Shown piece by piece: positions 1 to 8,667 of a stretch of DNA of 34,918 bases. The first letter of the stretch is position 1, and each line of letters starts with the position of its first letter. The notes beneath the pieces were generated by a model, which made no database searches, had not been told where the DNA came from, and saw only the letters and a program-made list of their open reading frames with translations. The position numbers and the translations under genes were made by a program. The stretch is from Rivularia sp. T60_A2020_040 (GTDB lineage: Bacteria; Cyanobacteriota; Cyanobacteriia; Cyanobacteriales; Nostocaceae). The DNA lies in the NCBI GenBank assembly GCA_015272215.1, contig JACYMD010000119.1, positions 1-34,918 of the forward strand, read 5' to 3'.

Positions 1-633
1 GATAACTACATTTCAATAGCATATTATCATGTCATTTTTCTTGCGTTTGCCCTGGGTGAATATCAAGCTTATAAATCTGTAATAACATGGGATTTAATTA
101 CTGAAAATTATCGTCTTTATCGCTTTCTTACTCAACTAGAAGATATTCTGTTCAAAGAATCAAATGAAAGCGTTTATCTAGCAGAAATTAGGCAACTAGT
201 AAGACGATTGCTGGTTAATTCTTATTGGATAAAAACTCAACATCCGGAACCTGATTATAAGACTGGAACTTCTGTTAAACTTTTATATGATGAGTTGGGT
301 TTTCCTTTTACAATTCAAACTGTAACCTTTACACCAGGAACACAATCCAACATTCACAATCATGGTATTTGGGGAATCGTCGCAGTATTAAAAGGAAACG
401 AAAAAAATACGATTTGGAAGCGAATTCCTACCACAGAATATCCAAATAAAATTGAATCTTCAGGAGAAATTATTTTAAATCCTGGCGATATTATTAGTTT
501 CGCTCCCGGTGCAATTCATAGTGTAGAAGCAATCAGTGAGGAACCAACTGTAACTTTTAATTTATACGGTGAAACTAAATCAAAAGACCGTTTTGCATTT
601 GATATTGTTCATCATACTGCGAAGAATTTTTAA
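1..633 (+). CDS. Cupin-fold metal-dependent protein (cysteine dioxygenase-like), 5' end not resolved
   Basis: The last 142 codons, from a TTG at 208, encode a double-stranded beta-helix (cupin) protein. A His-Asn-His-Gly motif is encoded at 355-366, followed by a Gly-rich turn and a later Pro-Gly-Ala-Ile-His motif, the usual metal-binding pattern of cysteine-dioxygenase-like cupins. The same frame stays open back to base 1 with no stop and no ATG, GTG or TTG before 208. The stretch from about 88 (Trp-Asp-Leu-Ile-Thr-Glu) looks like the normal N-terminal part of this family, so the TTG at 208 is probably not the true start and the gene probably begins outside the window. Substrate unknown. The next gene on the same strand, past a small repeat element, is nitrogenase-associated. 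Confident in the fold, not in the start or function. Confidence 0.65.
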   Translation, partial: DNYISIAYYHVIFLAFALGEYQAYKSVITWDLITENYRLYRFLTQLEDILFKESNESVYLAEIRQLVRRLLVNSYWIKTQHPEPDYKTGTSVKLLYDELGFPFTIQTVTFTPGTQSNIHNHGIWGIVAVLKGNEKNTIWKRIPTTEYPNKIESSGEIILNPGDIISFAPGAIHSVEAISEEPTVTFNLYGETKSKDRFAFDIVHHTAKNF

Positions 634-652
634 GGTAAAAAGTCAAAGGTTA

Positions 653-822
653 AGAGGATGTTTTCAAAGTCTAATTTAATACTTTATCTGGCGACTATAA
701 GTCGCGGCTACACAAACCGGCACCCGCCGTGGCAGCGGGTTTTAAATCAACTAGTCCACGCAGGTGGACTTTGTTTGTGTAGTAGCGGTAAAAAAGCGCC
801 GGATACTTTTAAAACATCCTCT
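653..822. mobile_element. MITE-like element with 18-bp terminal inverted repeats
   Basis: Terminal inverted repeats at 653-670 (agaggatgttttcaaagt) and 805-822 match at 17 of 18 positions. If the outermost base pair is left out, the element is flanked on both sides by TAA, which fits a 3-bp target duplication. It carries no credible gene. The interior is a palindromic unit of its own, with gtcgcggctacacaaac on the left and gtttgtgtagtagcggt on the right, enclosing two smaller hairpins (cccgccgtggcagcggg and gtccacgcaggtggac). It is too short to encode a transposase, so any movement would need a related insertion sequence elsewhere. Confidence 0.6.
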
Positions 823-897
823 AAAGGTCAAAGGTTGTAAAAAGTAAACTCATAACAACTGTCCACCATCAACTGTCAACTAAACTTGGAGATTTTT

Positions 898-1338
898 ATG
901 GTAAAGGTAATTTTTTACGAAAAAACTGGCTGTCGAAATAATACTAAACAAAAAACTCTGTTAACGGCAGCGGGGCATCAAGTTGAAGCGCATAATATCT
1001 TAGAAGAAAAATGGACTAAAGAGCGTTTGCTTTGGTTTTTTAAAAATCGTCCGGTAGCGGAATGGTTTAACCCTTCTGCACCTAAAATTAAATCTGGTGA
1101 GATAAATCCGGAACAATTAGACGCGGAAACTGCGATTAATTTAATGTTAGAAGAACCGTTGTTTATTCGTCGTCCTTTAATTCAAGTTGGTTATCGTGGG
1201 GAAGTTGGTTTCGATACTCAAGTTATTGATAATTGGATTGGTTTAACACCTAAAGATGAGACTTTACAAGAAGTCAGTCAAAAGTTGATGAGTCAGGATT
1301 TACAAGGTTGTCCTAATAATCATCAGCATCATCATTGA
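898..1338 (+). CDS. Nitrogenase-associated protein (ArsC/Spx-like)
   Basis: A 146-residue thioredoxin-fold protein of the ArsC/Spx group that matches the nitrogenase-associated subfamily. What shows this: an N-terminal beta strand ending in Thr-Gly-Cys-Arg-Asn-Asn-Thr-Lys with Cys12 at the position of the ArsC catalytic cysteine, a Pro-Val-Ala-Glu-Trp-Phe segment, and a later Pro-Leu-Phe-Ile-Arg-Arg-Pro-Leu motif. I chose the ATG at 898 because GGAG at 888-891 sits correctly before it; a TTG at 886 overlaps that ribosome binding site. The C-terminus ends in Cys-Pro-Asn-Asn-His-Gln-His-His-His, a possible metal-binding tail. Members of this family occur with nif genes, but the exact role is not settled. 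It implies a diazotroph. Followed by a good terminator. Confidence 0.82.
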   Translation: MVKVIFYEKTGCRNNTKQKTLLTAAGHQVEAHNILEEKWTKERLLWFFKNRPVAEWFNPSAPKIKSGEINPEQLDAETAINLMLEEPLFIRRPLIQVGYRGEVGFDTQVIDNWIGLTPKDETLQEVSQKLMSQDLQGCPNNHQHHH

Positions 1339-1351
1339 TGTTGAATAGGGA

Positions 1352-1385
1352 ATAGGGAATTGGTAATTGGTAATTGGTAATGGGT
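1352..1385. repeat. Short tandem repeat (ggtaatt heptamer)
   Basis: About three tandem copies of a 7-bp unit (ggtaatt and variants) directly after the nitrogenase-associated gene. This is the STRR class typical of heterocystous cyanobacteria. The reverse-complement form recurs at 15840-15858. Confidence 0.6.
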
Positions 1386-1391
1386 ATTTTG

Positions 1392-1423
1392 AAACCGGGT
1401 GTCTTTGAGATGTCCGGTTTTTT
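1392..1423 (+). terminator. Rho-independent terminator after the nitrogenase-associated gene
   Basis: A stem of aaaccgg at 1392-1398 pairs with ccggttt at 1414-1420. A small inner hairpin (tct-ttg-aga) lies in the loop and a T run follows. It sits 50 bp past the stop codon of the upstream gene. Confidence 0.7.
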
Positions 1424-2140
1424 CAATATTTAACTTTCTTAGAGTCCTATTTATAGGACTTTCGCTATGAGACGGGGATTTGCAATCCCCGGCGAATCTT
1501 TAAAAAGATGCGGAATATCATCTAATCAAAACGTTAATGTTGATTTACGACGCTTTAACAACAAATATAATTAGTGCGTCTAACCCAACCTACAAGAGGA
1601 CTTTTTATAACTAATTCTTATAAATAAATTTTTGCCAATTTGGCAGTTAATTTTGTCTAAATAATGATAGCATTTGCGCTTTAGTACTTCTTATTACAGC
1701 CAATTCTACTAAGCCTATAATGTCAAATTTATTTTATTTTTATTTTACATTTATGTTATTTTTATTTTTCTACAGCTTCTACTGTGTATCAAAATATATT
1801 GTGGGGTACAGTACCCGTTCAAATCGCAGCTAAAAGGATTAAACTAATTAATGAATAAATCTTGACTGGAAAATAAATATATATTGTTAAAATCGAACAA
1901 CAACTTAAAGAGTGATGATTTGAGTACCAAATAATGGTATTAATCTATTTGAAACGTTAATTTATTTTTTAAATTATTAAAAGTTTAACTATTCTGGTAA
2001 ATAATGCCAAAATCCCTGGTAATCTGTCAAAATTATCAATTTTAACCAAGTAAATCACCGGCTAATTTACCGGCATTATTCCATCACAGCCATCTACCAA
2101 AAATCTGGTAAAAAATAATCTCTGCGGGTTGAAAATAAGT
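1424..2140. other. Gene-free AT-rich gap with several small hairpins
   Basis: No credible reading frame on either strand. It holds four short palindromes: agtcctat/ataggact at 1443-1460, ggggatttgcaatcccc at 1474-1490 (a form common in Nostocales intergenic DNA), tgccaatttggca at 1633-1645, and gggtac/gtaccc at 1804-1816. The last 200 bp are very AT-rich and must hold the promoter of the GTPase gene, but I could not pick a convincing -35/-10 pair. Confidence 0.5.
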
Positions 2141-4702
2141 ATGAAAAGTGACATAGCAGTAGAAAAATTACGCAGCTATAAGGAGTATGCAGAATCCGTA
2201 CTTCAAAGTCTAGAGTTGGTTTCGGAGAATCCACCACCTCAAGAAGATTGGGTACCCTCTAGTATTCATGATAACATTCAGCGGCTGGTACAGTCCGCTC
2301 GTTCGACGGTGGAATTGGCTGCTTCTCCGGTAAAAATTGGGGTGATGGGGGAGTTTAGTAGTGGGAAAACTCTGTTAATTGGTAGTTTAATTGGTTTTGC
2401 GGATGCTTTACCAGTTAGCGAAACTCCTTCTACGGGTAATGTGACTGCAATTCATTTGGTGCAGCAACCGGAATTACAGACGACGAAGGTGAGTAAGTTT
2501 ACGGTGGAGTACCTTTCCCATGAAGGGGTAAAGGAATGTTTGGGTTTTATGCTCAAGGTGGTGGAAGGTAGAGCAAAGTCAGTGGAAGTTCCTGCCGCTC
2601 CTTTAGCGACTTTGAGAAGTTTGTATCCTACCACTTTTGTTGATAGTAACGGGATTTTAACTTGGTGTGAGCAAGCTTGGAATCAAAGCCAAAGTTTGGA
2701 ATTGCGCTCGCTATTACGGGAAGTTGTGGTATTTGTCCGTACTTATGCTGCTTATGGGAAAGATATCTGCGGTAAAAGTTACGAAATTGACCATTTAACA
2801 GCAAATAAGGGGTTGAGGTTATCTGAACCTCCAATGAATATTTTGGAGTTGAAGTTTCGGGAATTACCGCAATCTCCGAAGCGTTGGGAAACTTTTGCTC
2901 AGCCTTCTGCGAGGGATTTACACAATAGTTTCTCGTTGATTCGACGGATAGATATTACGGTTGAGGTAGCAAAACAGATATGGGATTTATCGGGGTTACA
3001 GGGGACTAATGAGTTTGTATTGTTGGATTTTCCCGGTTTGGGTGCGGCTGATTCGGGTATCAGGGATACTTTTTTATCGCTGCGGGAATTGACGGAAGTA
3101 CAGACGATTTTATTGCTGCTCAATGGTAGATATCCTGGGGGAGCTACTGCGGCAAAAATTCGCAGTATGTTGGAACGAGATAAGGGACAAGATTTAAGGG
3201 ATCGGATTATTGTTGGTGTCGGAAGGTTTAATCAACTGCCTTTGACGAGTCGCGATATTATCGCCATGGATGAGGTTTTGGAAGAACCTTTATTGTCGCA
3301 AGAAGCGGTTTTAGAAAAGTTGAGAATTTTACATCTGACTCTTGCTAGTGCAAGTAATTTGACTACTGAGAAGAAAAATATCGTTTTATTGTCGCAGCTT
3401 TACGGATTGACAAAACAAGCGGAATATTCTTCATTGATACAAGTTTGTTCCCCGGAGTTTTTACCGGATTTAGAAAAGCCCTTAACAGTTGATGAAGTGG
3501 AGTTACGGGAGAAGTGGGGACGTTTGGGGGAAATGTTACCGACTTCGAGTCCTTTACACAAGCAATTAAGCGATTATGCTGAAGATGGGGGAATCAATAG
3601 ATTGCGATCGCTATTGAAAGAACATTTAGGACAACATGGGATGAAGCAGTTGGTGGAAGATACTCAAAGAGCTGCGGAGACTGTGTTGAAGGAGCAAAAT
3701 AATTTAAAGGCTGTGTTGGAAGAGATTCCCGCTTATATTCCGGTGGTGGAAAATCCGGCTTTTTTGGAGTTACGGGAAAAAATTGAGAATTTGGTGACGA
3801 CATATCGGCATTTTCAGGAAGATTTAGAAAAACAGCCGATGTTAAAAAATCGGACTGGGTTAACTTTGAGTGATGTTGTTAAGGATGAGTTAACTAATAA
3901 GATATTTTTTGAGTGGAGTGAATGGACTTTATTATTTGATCGGACTAAAAATGGTACTATTAGTTTTACTAAGAGTGAAAGTATCTTTGAGGAGGATGAA
4001 GAAGAAGATGCAATTCCTACTCAAAGTGATGATTTCTATAATTCTTTTGTCAAAACTATCAATGAAATGCAGTCTTTTGCTCATGAACGAACTGCGGAAA
4101 CGGTGAAGGATTTATTTAATAAGTTATCTGTGGAAGTACAGTTAGAACGGAATAAGATTAAAGAAATTGTTCAACCTCAAATGGAACAGCGAATTCAGGA
4201 GAAGTTTACTAAAAAAGAAACTCGTTTATTTCGATATTTATTAAGGGCTATTGATCCGACTAATAAATGGCAAAATTTAATTATTCAGCATAGTGGTTTG
4301 GCTAGTAGTGTAGCACCAATTAATGCCGATAATTTGTTTCCTTTAGCTAGGAAGGATGCACAACATCAAAAAGGACAAATATTCGATTGGAGTCCTAATA
4401 AGCAATTTCCTGCACCCCCAAGACCATTTAATCATCAAATCGCCGTTTTGCGTTTGCGTGATGAAATTACTGCAAGTGCAGGGTTACATTTAATTCAATA
4501 CGTTAGCGAATTGACGAAGCAAGTTAAAGGTTCTTTTTCAATGGCTTTGAAGGAGATTATTGATAGTTTACAAGAACTTTTAAAATCTAAACACGAACCT
4601 TTATTAAGATATATTGCTTCGGCGGAAGAAACAACTTCTGCATCAACTCCCGCTTGGTTGGATACGATGAAGAGAATTACTGTTATTTCTTATCCGGAGT
4701 AA
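2141..4702 (+). CDS. Large dynamin-like GTPase
   Basis: An 853-residue protein with an N-terminal GTPase domain and a long helical C-terminal half, the layout of bacterial dynamin-like proteins that bind and remodel membranes. Seen in the sequence: P-loop Gly-Glu-Phe-Ser-Ser-Gly-Lys-Thr at residues 70-77, a conserved Pro-Ser-Thr-Gly-Asn-Val-Thr switch-I region at about 96-102, and a G3 motif Asp-Phe-Pro-Gly-Leu-Gly at 296-301. The G1-G3 gap is unusually long (about 220 residues). The expected G4 motif (N/T-K-x-D) is not clear: the strand Ile-Ile-Val-Gly-Val-Gly is followed by Arg-Phe-Asn-Gln. An acidic patch (EEDEEED) lies near residue 617. I prefer the ATG at 2141 to an in-frame TTG at 2129. 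It lies 137 bp before a SrfB-like gene, an arrangement resembling the enterobacterial srfB/srfC pair. Cellular role unknown. Confidence 0.75.
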   Translation: MKSDIAVEKLRSYKEYAESVLQSLELVSENPPPQEDWVPSSIHDNIQRLVQSARSTVELAASPVKIGVMGEFSSGKTLLIGSLIGFADALPVSETPSTGNVTAIHLVQQPELQTTKVSKFTVEYLSHEGVKECLGFMLKVVEGRAKSVEVPAAPLATLRSLYPTTFVDSNGILTWCEQAWNQSQSLELRSLLREVVVFVRTYAAYGKDICGKSYEIDHLTANKGLRLSEPPMNILELKFRELPQSPKRWETFAQPSARDLHNSFSLIRRIDITVEVAKQIWDLSGLQGTNEFVLLDFPGLGAADSGIRDTFLSLRELTEVQTILLLLNGRYPGGATAAKIRSMLERDKGQDLRDRIIVGVGRFNQLPLTSRDIIAMDEVLEEPLLSQEAVLEKLRILHLTLASASNLTTEKKNIVLLSQLYGLTKQAEYSSLIQVCSPEFLPDLEKPLTVDEVELREKWGRLGEMLPTSSPLHKQLSDYAEDGGINRLRSLLKEHLGQHGMKQLVEDTQRAAETVLKEQNNLKAVLEEIPAYIPVVENPAFLELREKIENLVTTYRHFQEDLEKQPMLKNRTGLTLSDVVKDELTNKIFFEWSEWTLLFDRTKNGTISFTKSESIFEEDEEEDAIPTQSDDFYNSFVKTINEMQSFAHERTAETVKDLFNKLSVEVQLERNKIKEIVQPQMEQRIQEKFTKKETRLFRYLLRAIDPTNKWQNLIIQHSGLASSVAPINADNLFPLARKDAQHQKGQIFDWSPNKQFPAPPRPFNHQIAVLRLRDEITASAGLHLIQYVSELTKQVKGSFSMALKEIIDSLQELLKSKHEPLLRYIASAEETTSASTPAWLDTMKRITVISYPE

Positions 4703-4766
4703 TCAATCAATAAATAATAAACAATAATAATTAGTAATTAATAGGTTGGAAATCATAAATACTGAT

Positions 4767-4787
4767 AGACGTAGCAGTGCTACGTCT
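4767..4787. repeat. 21-bp palindrome, dispersed repeat family
   Basis: Ten-base arms (agacgtagca / tgctacgtct) around one central base. Near-identical copies occur at 10987-11007 and 11036-11056, and a diverged longer form at 15750 and 21456. It lies between the GTPase and SrfB-like genes and could form an RNA hairpin in a joint transcript. Confidence 0.7.
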
Positions 4788-4803
4788 CTACCCGTAAACT
4801 TTA

Positions 4804-4838
4804 ATCCAAAATCCAAAATCTCAAATCCAAAATTTCCA
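4804..4838. repeat. Heptanucleotide STRR (aatccaa)
   Basis: Tandem and near-tandem copies of aatccaaa run right up to the start codon of the SrfB-like gene, so no Shine-Dalgarno sequence is visible for that gene. The same family occurs at 15683-15716 and 28799-28908. Confidence 0.6.
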
Positions 4839-4839
4839 A

Positions 4840-7800
4840 ATGCCTGTAAAAATTGAACTTTTTAGTCGTTATCAATTACGTATTAAAGAAACAGATTCTT
4901 CACTTTTATTATTGCCTGTTATTGAAATAAAACCGGCTGATAGCCCTAATTTTCCATTTATTTCTTCCATTGAAATTACCCTTTTAGGAGAACCTGAAGA
5001 GTTAGGAAAAGCAATCGAATCGGCTTATAAAAGTGTCAGTTTTAGTACTAATAGATTACTGAAATTAAATTCACCACAGCGGTTGAGACAAAGTGATTGT
5101 ATCTGGGATGAATCTTTACCACAAGGAATTAATTTGACTTTGCGGGTAACTGTGGAATATTTCGATTCTGATGACACTGATAAAGCTATTTTATCTGTTA
5201 AGAAAACCGCTACGGCTGATTGTAGTATTTGGACTTTTGCTGTGGAAAATGCTCGTTTGAGAAATTTGTCAGCTTCGGAAGAACAGGGCGATCGCCATCA
5301 AGATATAATAAGCGAAACTCCTATTCTTAATCATTCTTCATCAGTTGTTTCACCAAAATCTGATATAACTTATCCTGGTTGGTTTGCAATTGATTTCGGT
5401 ACTTCTAATTCGACTGTGACCCTTTATGACCCCAAGGTAATTGTTACTCCCCATACTTTACCCAGTGAACAAGAGGAAAGGTTAAGCGAAAAATTAGCGT
5501 TTTGGTTGACAGAACGTCCAGTGGATGAAATACCAGGTATCAGTCGTGATGTTTGGGAAGGTGAGTGGCAAAAGTTATTCTCTCATCTCAGTAAAAACTT
5601 GGAGGATTTTAATCCGGCGAATTTACAGCTTTTACGGGGTGAACCGCTTTTAGAAGCAATTAAGGAAATAGAAATCTGTCTGAGCAAGCGTTTGGGATGG
5701 TTCCGTCGGGCTGCGAGTAAAAGATTAAATCAAATTTATCATCAAGTTTTTCGAGTTCCGGCTTTGGAATGGCAAAGTTTGTTACCAGTAGAATTGGATA
5801 AAGATCGACGGTTAAATGAAATTCCTTCGGAGTTGGAGGTAACTAATTTAGAACCTTCTTTACCAACTCAAGACCCAGGAAAGGTTAAAGTAATGTTAGG
5901 AGAACAAGCATATCAGCATAGATTAGATGCTATCAAAAAAGGGGAAAGTATTGATGGTCGTTTTTTGCATTCTCCCAAACGTTATTTTGGTCAAGAACGC
6001 AGTTTTGATATAAGTTTGGATGGTAAGGAAGATACTATTCCTGTTAATCAGCTTTTACAGGCTGCTTACGCTCAGTTGATTGAGTTAACCCAAAAATATC
6101 GTCAGCGTTATCCGGGTAAATGTAGCGATGGTGAATTTTATCGGGCTGTTTTGACATATCCGACAATTGCTTCTCCATTTATCCGTCGGGAAATCGAAAG
6201 TTTAGTTAAGAAGTTGGGTATTGAAGATGTACAAATGGCTTACGATGAAGCAGTATCAGCAGCTATTTTCTTTTTATGGCAAGAATTTGGTGGAGATTTA
6301 AATTTAGGGATAGAATCCTTTAAAAGCCGCTGTCGTCGGGATGGTCATAAATGGTGGCAAAATGTTTTAGTGTTGGATATTGGTGGTGGAACTACCGATT
6401 TAGCTTTAATTAGATTGACATTAGAAGAAATTGACCCCTTTGAACCTACTGAAGATAAAGGTGACGGTGGTCGTTATTATAAACTTACACCAAAACTGTT
6501 GGGTTCCTCTGGTCATTTACAATTGGGTGGGGAACTGATTTCGTTACGCTTATTTTTGCTTTTGAAAGTTGCGATCGCAGATTCTCTCTTAAGTGCAGTT
6601 GCGGATGATATTATACCAAAAGAGGTCTTGAAAGTCCAGCCAGAAGAGTTAAATGAGCGGTTTTTAAGTAACGGTAAATATCGTCAAGGTTCGCTTTTAG
6701 CTTGTGTCGATCAAGAAATTCGTGAAGGTGATACCTATAAGGAAGCTTTAAACGACGCTGAAAAAATCTTACCTACCCGATGGAAGAATCGTTCATCCCG
6801 TTCTCAAACATTTTACGACCTCTGGGAACACGCGGAAAACGCTAAACTTGCTTTAGGACAAAAAGGTTCTCTAGTAGATGCATCAGAAGCAATATTTGTT
6901 TTAGATGGAACACAAATAGCGGAATTACTTGCTCAAAATGATATTCAATTACCTACAGATGTAGTTGATAAAATTAGCGTCACCTTAACAGGAGAACAAT
7001 TTGATAAAGCCGCATCTCCGGTAATTCAAGAAGCAATTGGTATCGCGTCTGGATTAATTGAAAATGCTTTTAAATCTAAGTTTATTAGTGATATAAATTT
7101 AGTTAGAACAGATGAAGAGCAAGTAAAGAAAGAACAAGTAGACTGGTTAATTTTATCGGGTAAAACTTGTAATTTAGAACTTGTAGAACGGGAACTTTAT
7201 CGAGTATTTAGTAAATCCGATTACTTTGTCTGGAATGAAGAAAGAGTCACTTTTGAACCAGAATACACCAAATTAGCTACATCTGCCGGTGCTTGTTTTG
7301 CTGAAAAACTCCGTCAATTAAGCTTTTCTCCCCAAGAGTCAAAAGACTTGCTCAGAAAAGGAGCAAATCAACTTTATATAGATGTCAAAAATTTATTTTA
7401 CTTCCTACCTTGCTCCTTCGTTAGAGAAGTTATTGGAGGAAGTCCCGTTCCGATTTTTCACGCTGGGCAAGAACTTTATCAACTCAAAGCTGAAGAAGGA
7501 ATGGCTAAATTACGCAGCGATTGGTTGGGGATGCAGTTAACTAATAATATCAGACGACAAGACTTTGAAAAAATGAAGTTACAGTTATGGGGAAGTTATA
7601 ACGGTGATGCCTTAATGAAAAAATTAGGAATCACCGAAGACGACTTTAAAAATAATATCAAAGTTCAATTTGAAATCAATCAAAAATTGGATATTGATTT
7701 ACTACTTTGTCGAGGGATTCCCCATTATTTAATACCCATAAATATCCCCAGTATAGACGCAGCCAAAGCCATTGGAAACCAAGAATTAATTACCGATGAA

Positions 7801-8274
7801 TCTCAAGTAATATGTGATATTGCAGTTAACGTAGTCGAAGCCGCAAACGCATTAAAAACAGATGCACATACAGTATTATTTAAAGCCGGTAAAGATTACA
7901 GTAAAGAATTAAGAGTCTTCCGCTACGAAAACGACACAAATCAACCGCAAACTATCGGTTTAATAGCTGAGCTTCCAGCATTTCCAGCCAGTGGAAAACA
8001 CACATTTTACTTTCAATTTCGCAACCCCCAATCCAACAAATGGGAGTTAATTGGAGAGCTACCACAACCACCAGTTAATAGCGAATATCCTTGTCGTTAT
8101 TACGTCACCTTAGATTTTAAAGGAATATTACGAGTACATCCCTTTGAAGTACCTTATTGGATATCTAATAATCCCGAATTTCTCAAACAAGAAGGATGTA
8201 TTTTTAGAGATACATTACAACCACAATCTACCAATGTAGAAGCCGAACGTGACCCTTTTTGTGGTATACATTAA
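4840..8274 (+). CDS. SrfB-like giant protein with Hsp70/actin-type ATPase core
   Basis: A 1144-residue protein. Residues 1-140 form a beta-rich domain, followed by a linker. An actin/Hsp70-type ATPase then begins with a phosphate-1 loop Asp-Phe-Gly-Thr-Ser-Asn-Ser-Thr at 185-192. The phosphate-2 loop Leu-Asp-Ile-Gly-Gly-Gly-Thr-Thr-Asp is at 512-520, and an adenosine-type motif Leu-Ile-Leu-Ser-Gly-Lys at about 770-775. The roughly 320 residues between phosphate-1 and phosphate-2 are longer than in DnaK and contain an extra helical region. The C-terminal 250 residues look beta-rich and resemble no Hsp70 substrate domain that I recognise. Length and motif order fit the SrfB family (named after a Salmonella SsrB-regulated gene; biochemical role unknown). 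Its partner is very likely the dynamin-like GTPase upstream. Annotation as DnaK would be misleading. Confidence 0.7.
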   Translation: MPVKIELFSRYQLRIKETDSSLLLLPVIEIKPADSPNFPFISSIEITLLGEPEELGKAIESAYKSVSFSTNRLLKLNSPQRLRQSDCIWDESLPQGINLTLRVTVEYFDSDDTDKAILSVKKTATADCSIWTFAVENARLRNLSASEEQGDRHQDIISETPILNHSSSVVSPKSDITYPGWFAIDFGTSNSTVTLYDPKVIVTPHTLPSEQEERLSEKLAFWLTERPVDEIPGISRDVWEGEWQKLFSHLSKNLEDFNPANLQLLRGEPLLEAIKEIEICLSKRLGWFRRAASKRLNQIYHQVFRVPALEWQSLLPVELDKDRRLNEIPSELEVTNLEPSLPTQDPGKVKVMLGEQAYQHRLDAIKKGESIDGRFLHSPKRYFGQERSFDISLDGKEDTIPVNQLLQAAYAQLIELTQKYRQRYPGKCSDGEFYRAVLTYPTIASPFIRREIESLVKKLGIEDVQMAYDEAVSAAIFFLWQEFGGDLNLGIESFKSRCRRDGHKWWQNVLVLDIGGGTTDLALIRLTLEEIDPFEPTEDKGDGGRYYKLTPKLLGSSGHLQLGGELISLRLFLLLKVAIADSLLSAVADDIIPKEVLKVQPEELNERFLSNGKYRQGSLLACVDQEIREGDTYKEALNDAEKILPTRWKNRSSRSQTFYDLWEHAENAKLALGQKGSLVDASEAIFVLDGTQIAELLAQNDIQLPTDVVDKISVTLTGEQFDKAASPVIQEAIGIASGLIENAFKSKFISDINLVRTDEEQVKKEQVDWLILSGKTCNLELVERELYRVFSKSDYFVWNEERVTFEPEYTKLATSAGACFAEKLRQLSFSPQESKDLLRKGANQLYIDVKNLFYFLPCSFVREVIGGSPVPIFHAGQELYQLKAEEGMAKLRSDWLGMQLTNNIRRQDFEKMKLQLWGSYNGDALMKKLGITEDDFKNNIKVQFEINQKLDIDLLLCRGIPHYLIPINIPSIDAAKAIGNQELITDESQVICDIAVNVVEAANALKTDAHTVLFKAGKDYSKELRVFRYENDTNQPQTIGLIAELPAFPASGKHTFYFQFRNPQSNKWELIGELPQPPVNSEYPCRYYVTLDFKGILRVHPFEVPYWISNNPEFLKQEGCIFRDTLQPQSTNVEAERDPFCGIH

Positions 8275-8667
8275 TCAGTTAACAGTTAACAGTTAACAGT
8301 TATCATGAGGATGTATTAGCCCTTCTCGTAACGCTCTATGAAGAAATGTTATGGTGCGTTACGGCATTTCCAATTTTACATGAGAAGAAAGGCGAACAAG
8401 CAAAAATCTTCTCCGCGTATGATGAGCCGCACCTTCGGTGAATACCAAAAACATCTTACATGATAATTTAGTGTCTATGTACTAACTTCCTATTATATAA
8501 GTTAATTCAACGCGATCGCCATCATATAAATAAATTTAACTTATGTGTTTATAGAGCAAGTTAATGGTGCGTTACGGCTTTGCTAATTTGTAGCCTCAAT
8601 TATAATTACTTATGCCGTAACACACCCTACAATTATTAATGTCCCATTGTTCATTGATAATTGATAG
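8275..8667. other. Gene-free gap with repeats and an inverted repeat
   Basis: It starts with tandem cagttaa heptamers (8276-8303). Two direct copies of atggtgcgttacggc lie at 8351-8365 and 8564-8578. The second pairs with gccgtaacacacc at 8613-8625, giving a 13-bp inverted repeat with one mismatch around a 34-base loop. A HIP1 octamer is at 8512-8519. I see no coding frame; a promoter for the EEP gene may lie here but cannot be picked by eye. Confidence 0.5.

Noticed and set aside
658-840. A 60-codon open frame after the cupin gene
   Set aside because: It lies almost wholly inside the MITE-like element and translates its palindromes; it has no ribosome binding site and no family resemblance.
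4840-8274. Simple annotation as DnaK chaperone
   Set aside because: Only the ATPase motifs are shared; length, N-terminal beta domain, insertion size and C-terminus differ from DnaK, and there is no dnaJ or grpE nearby.
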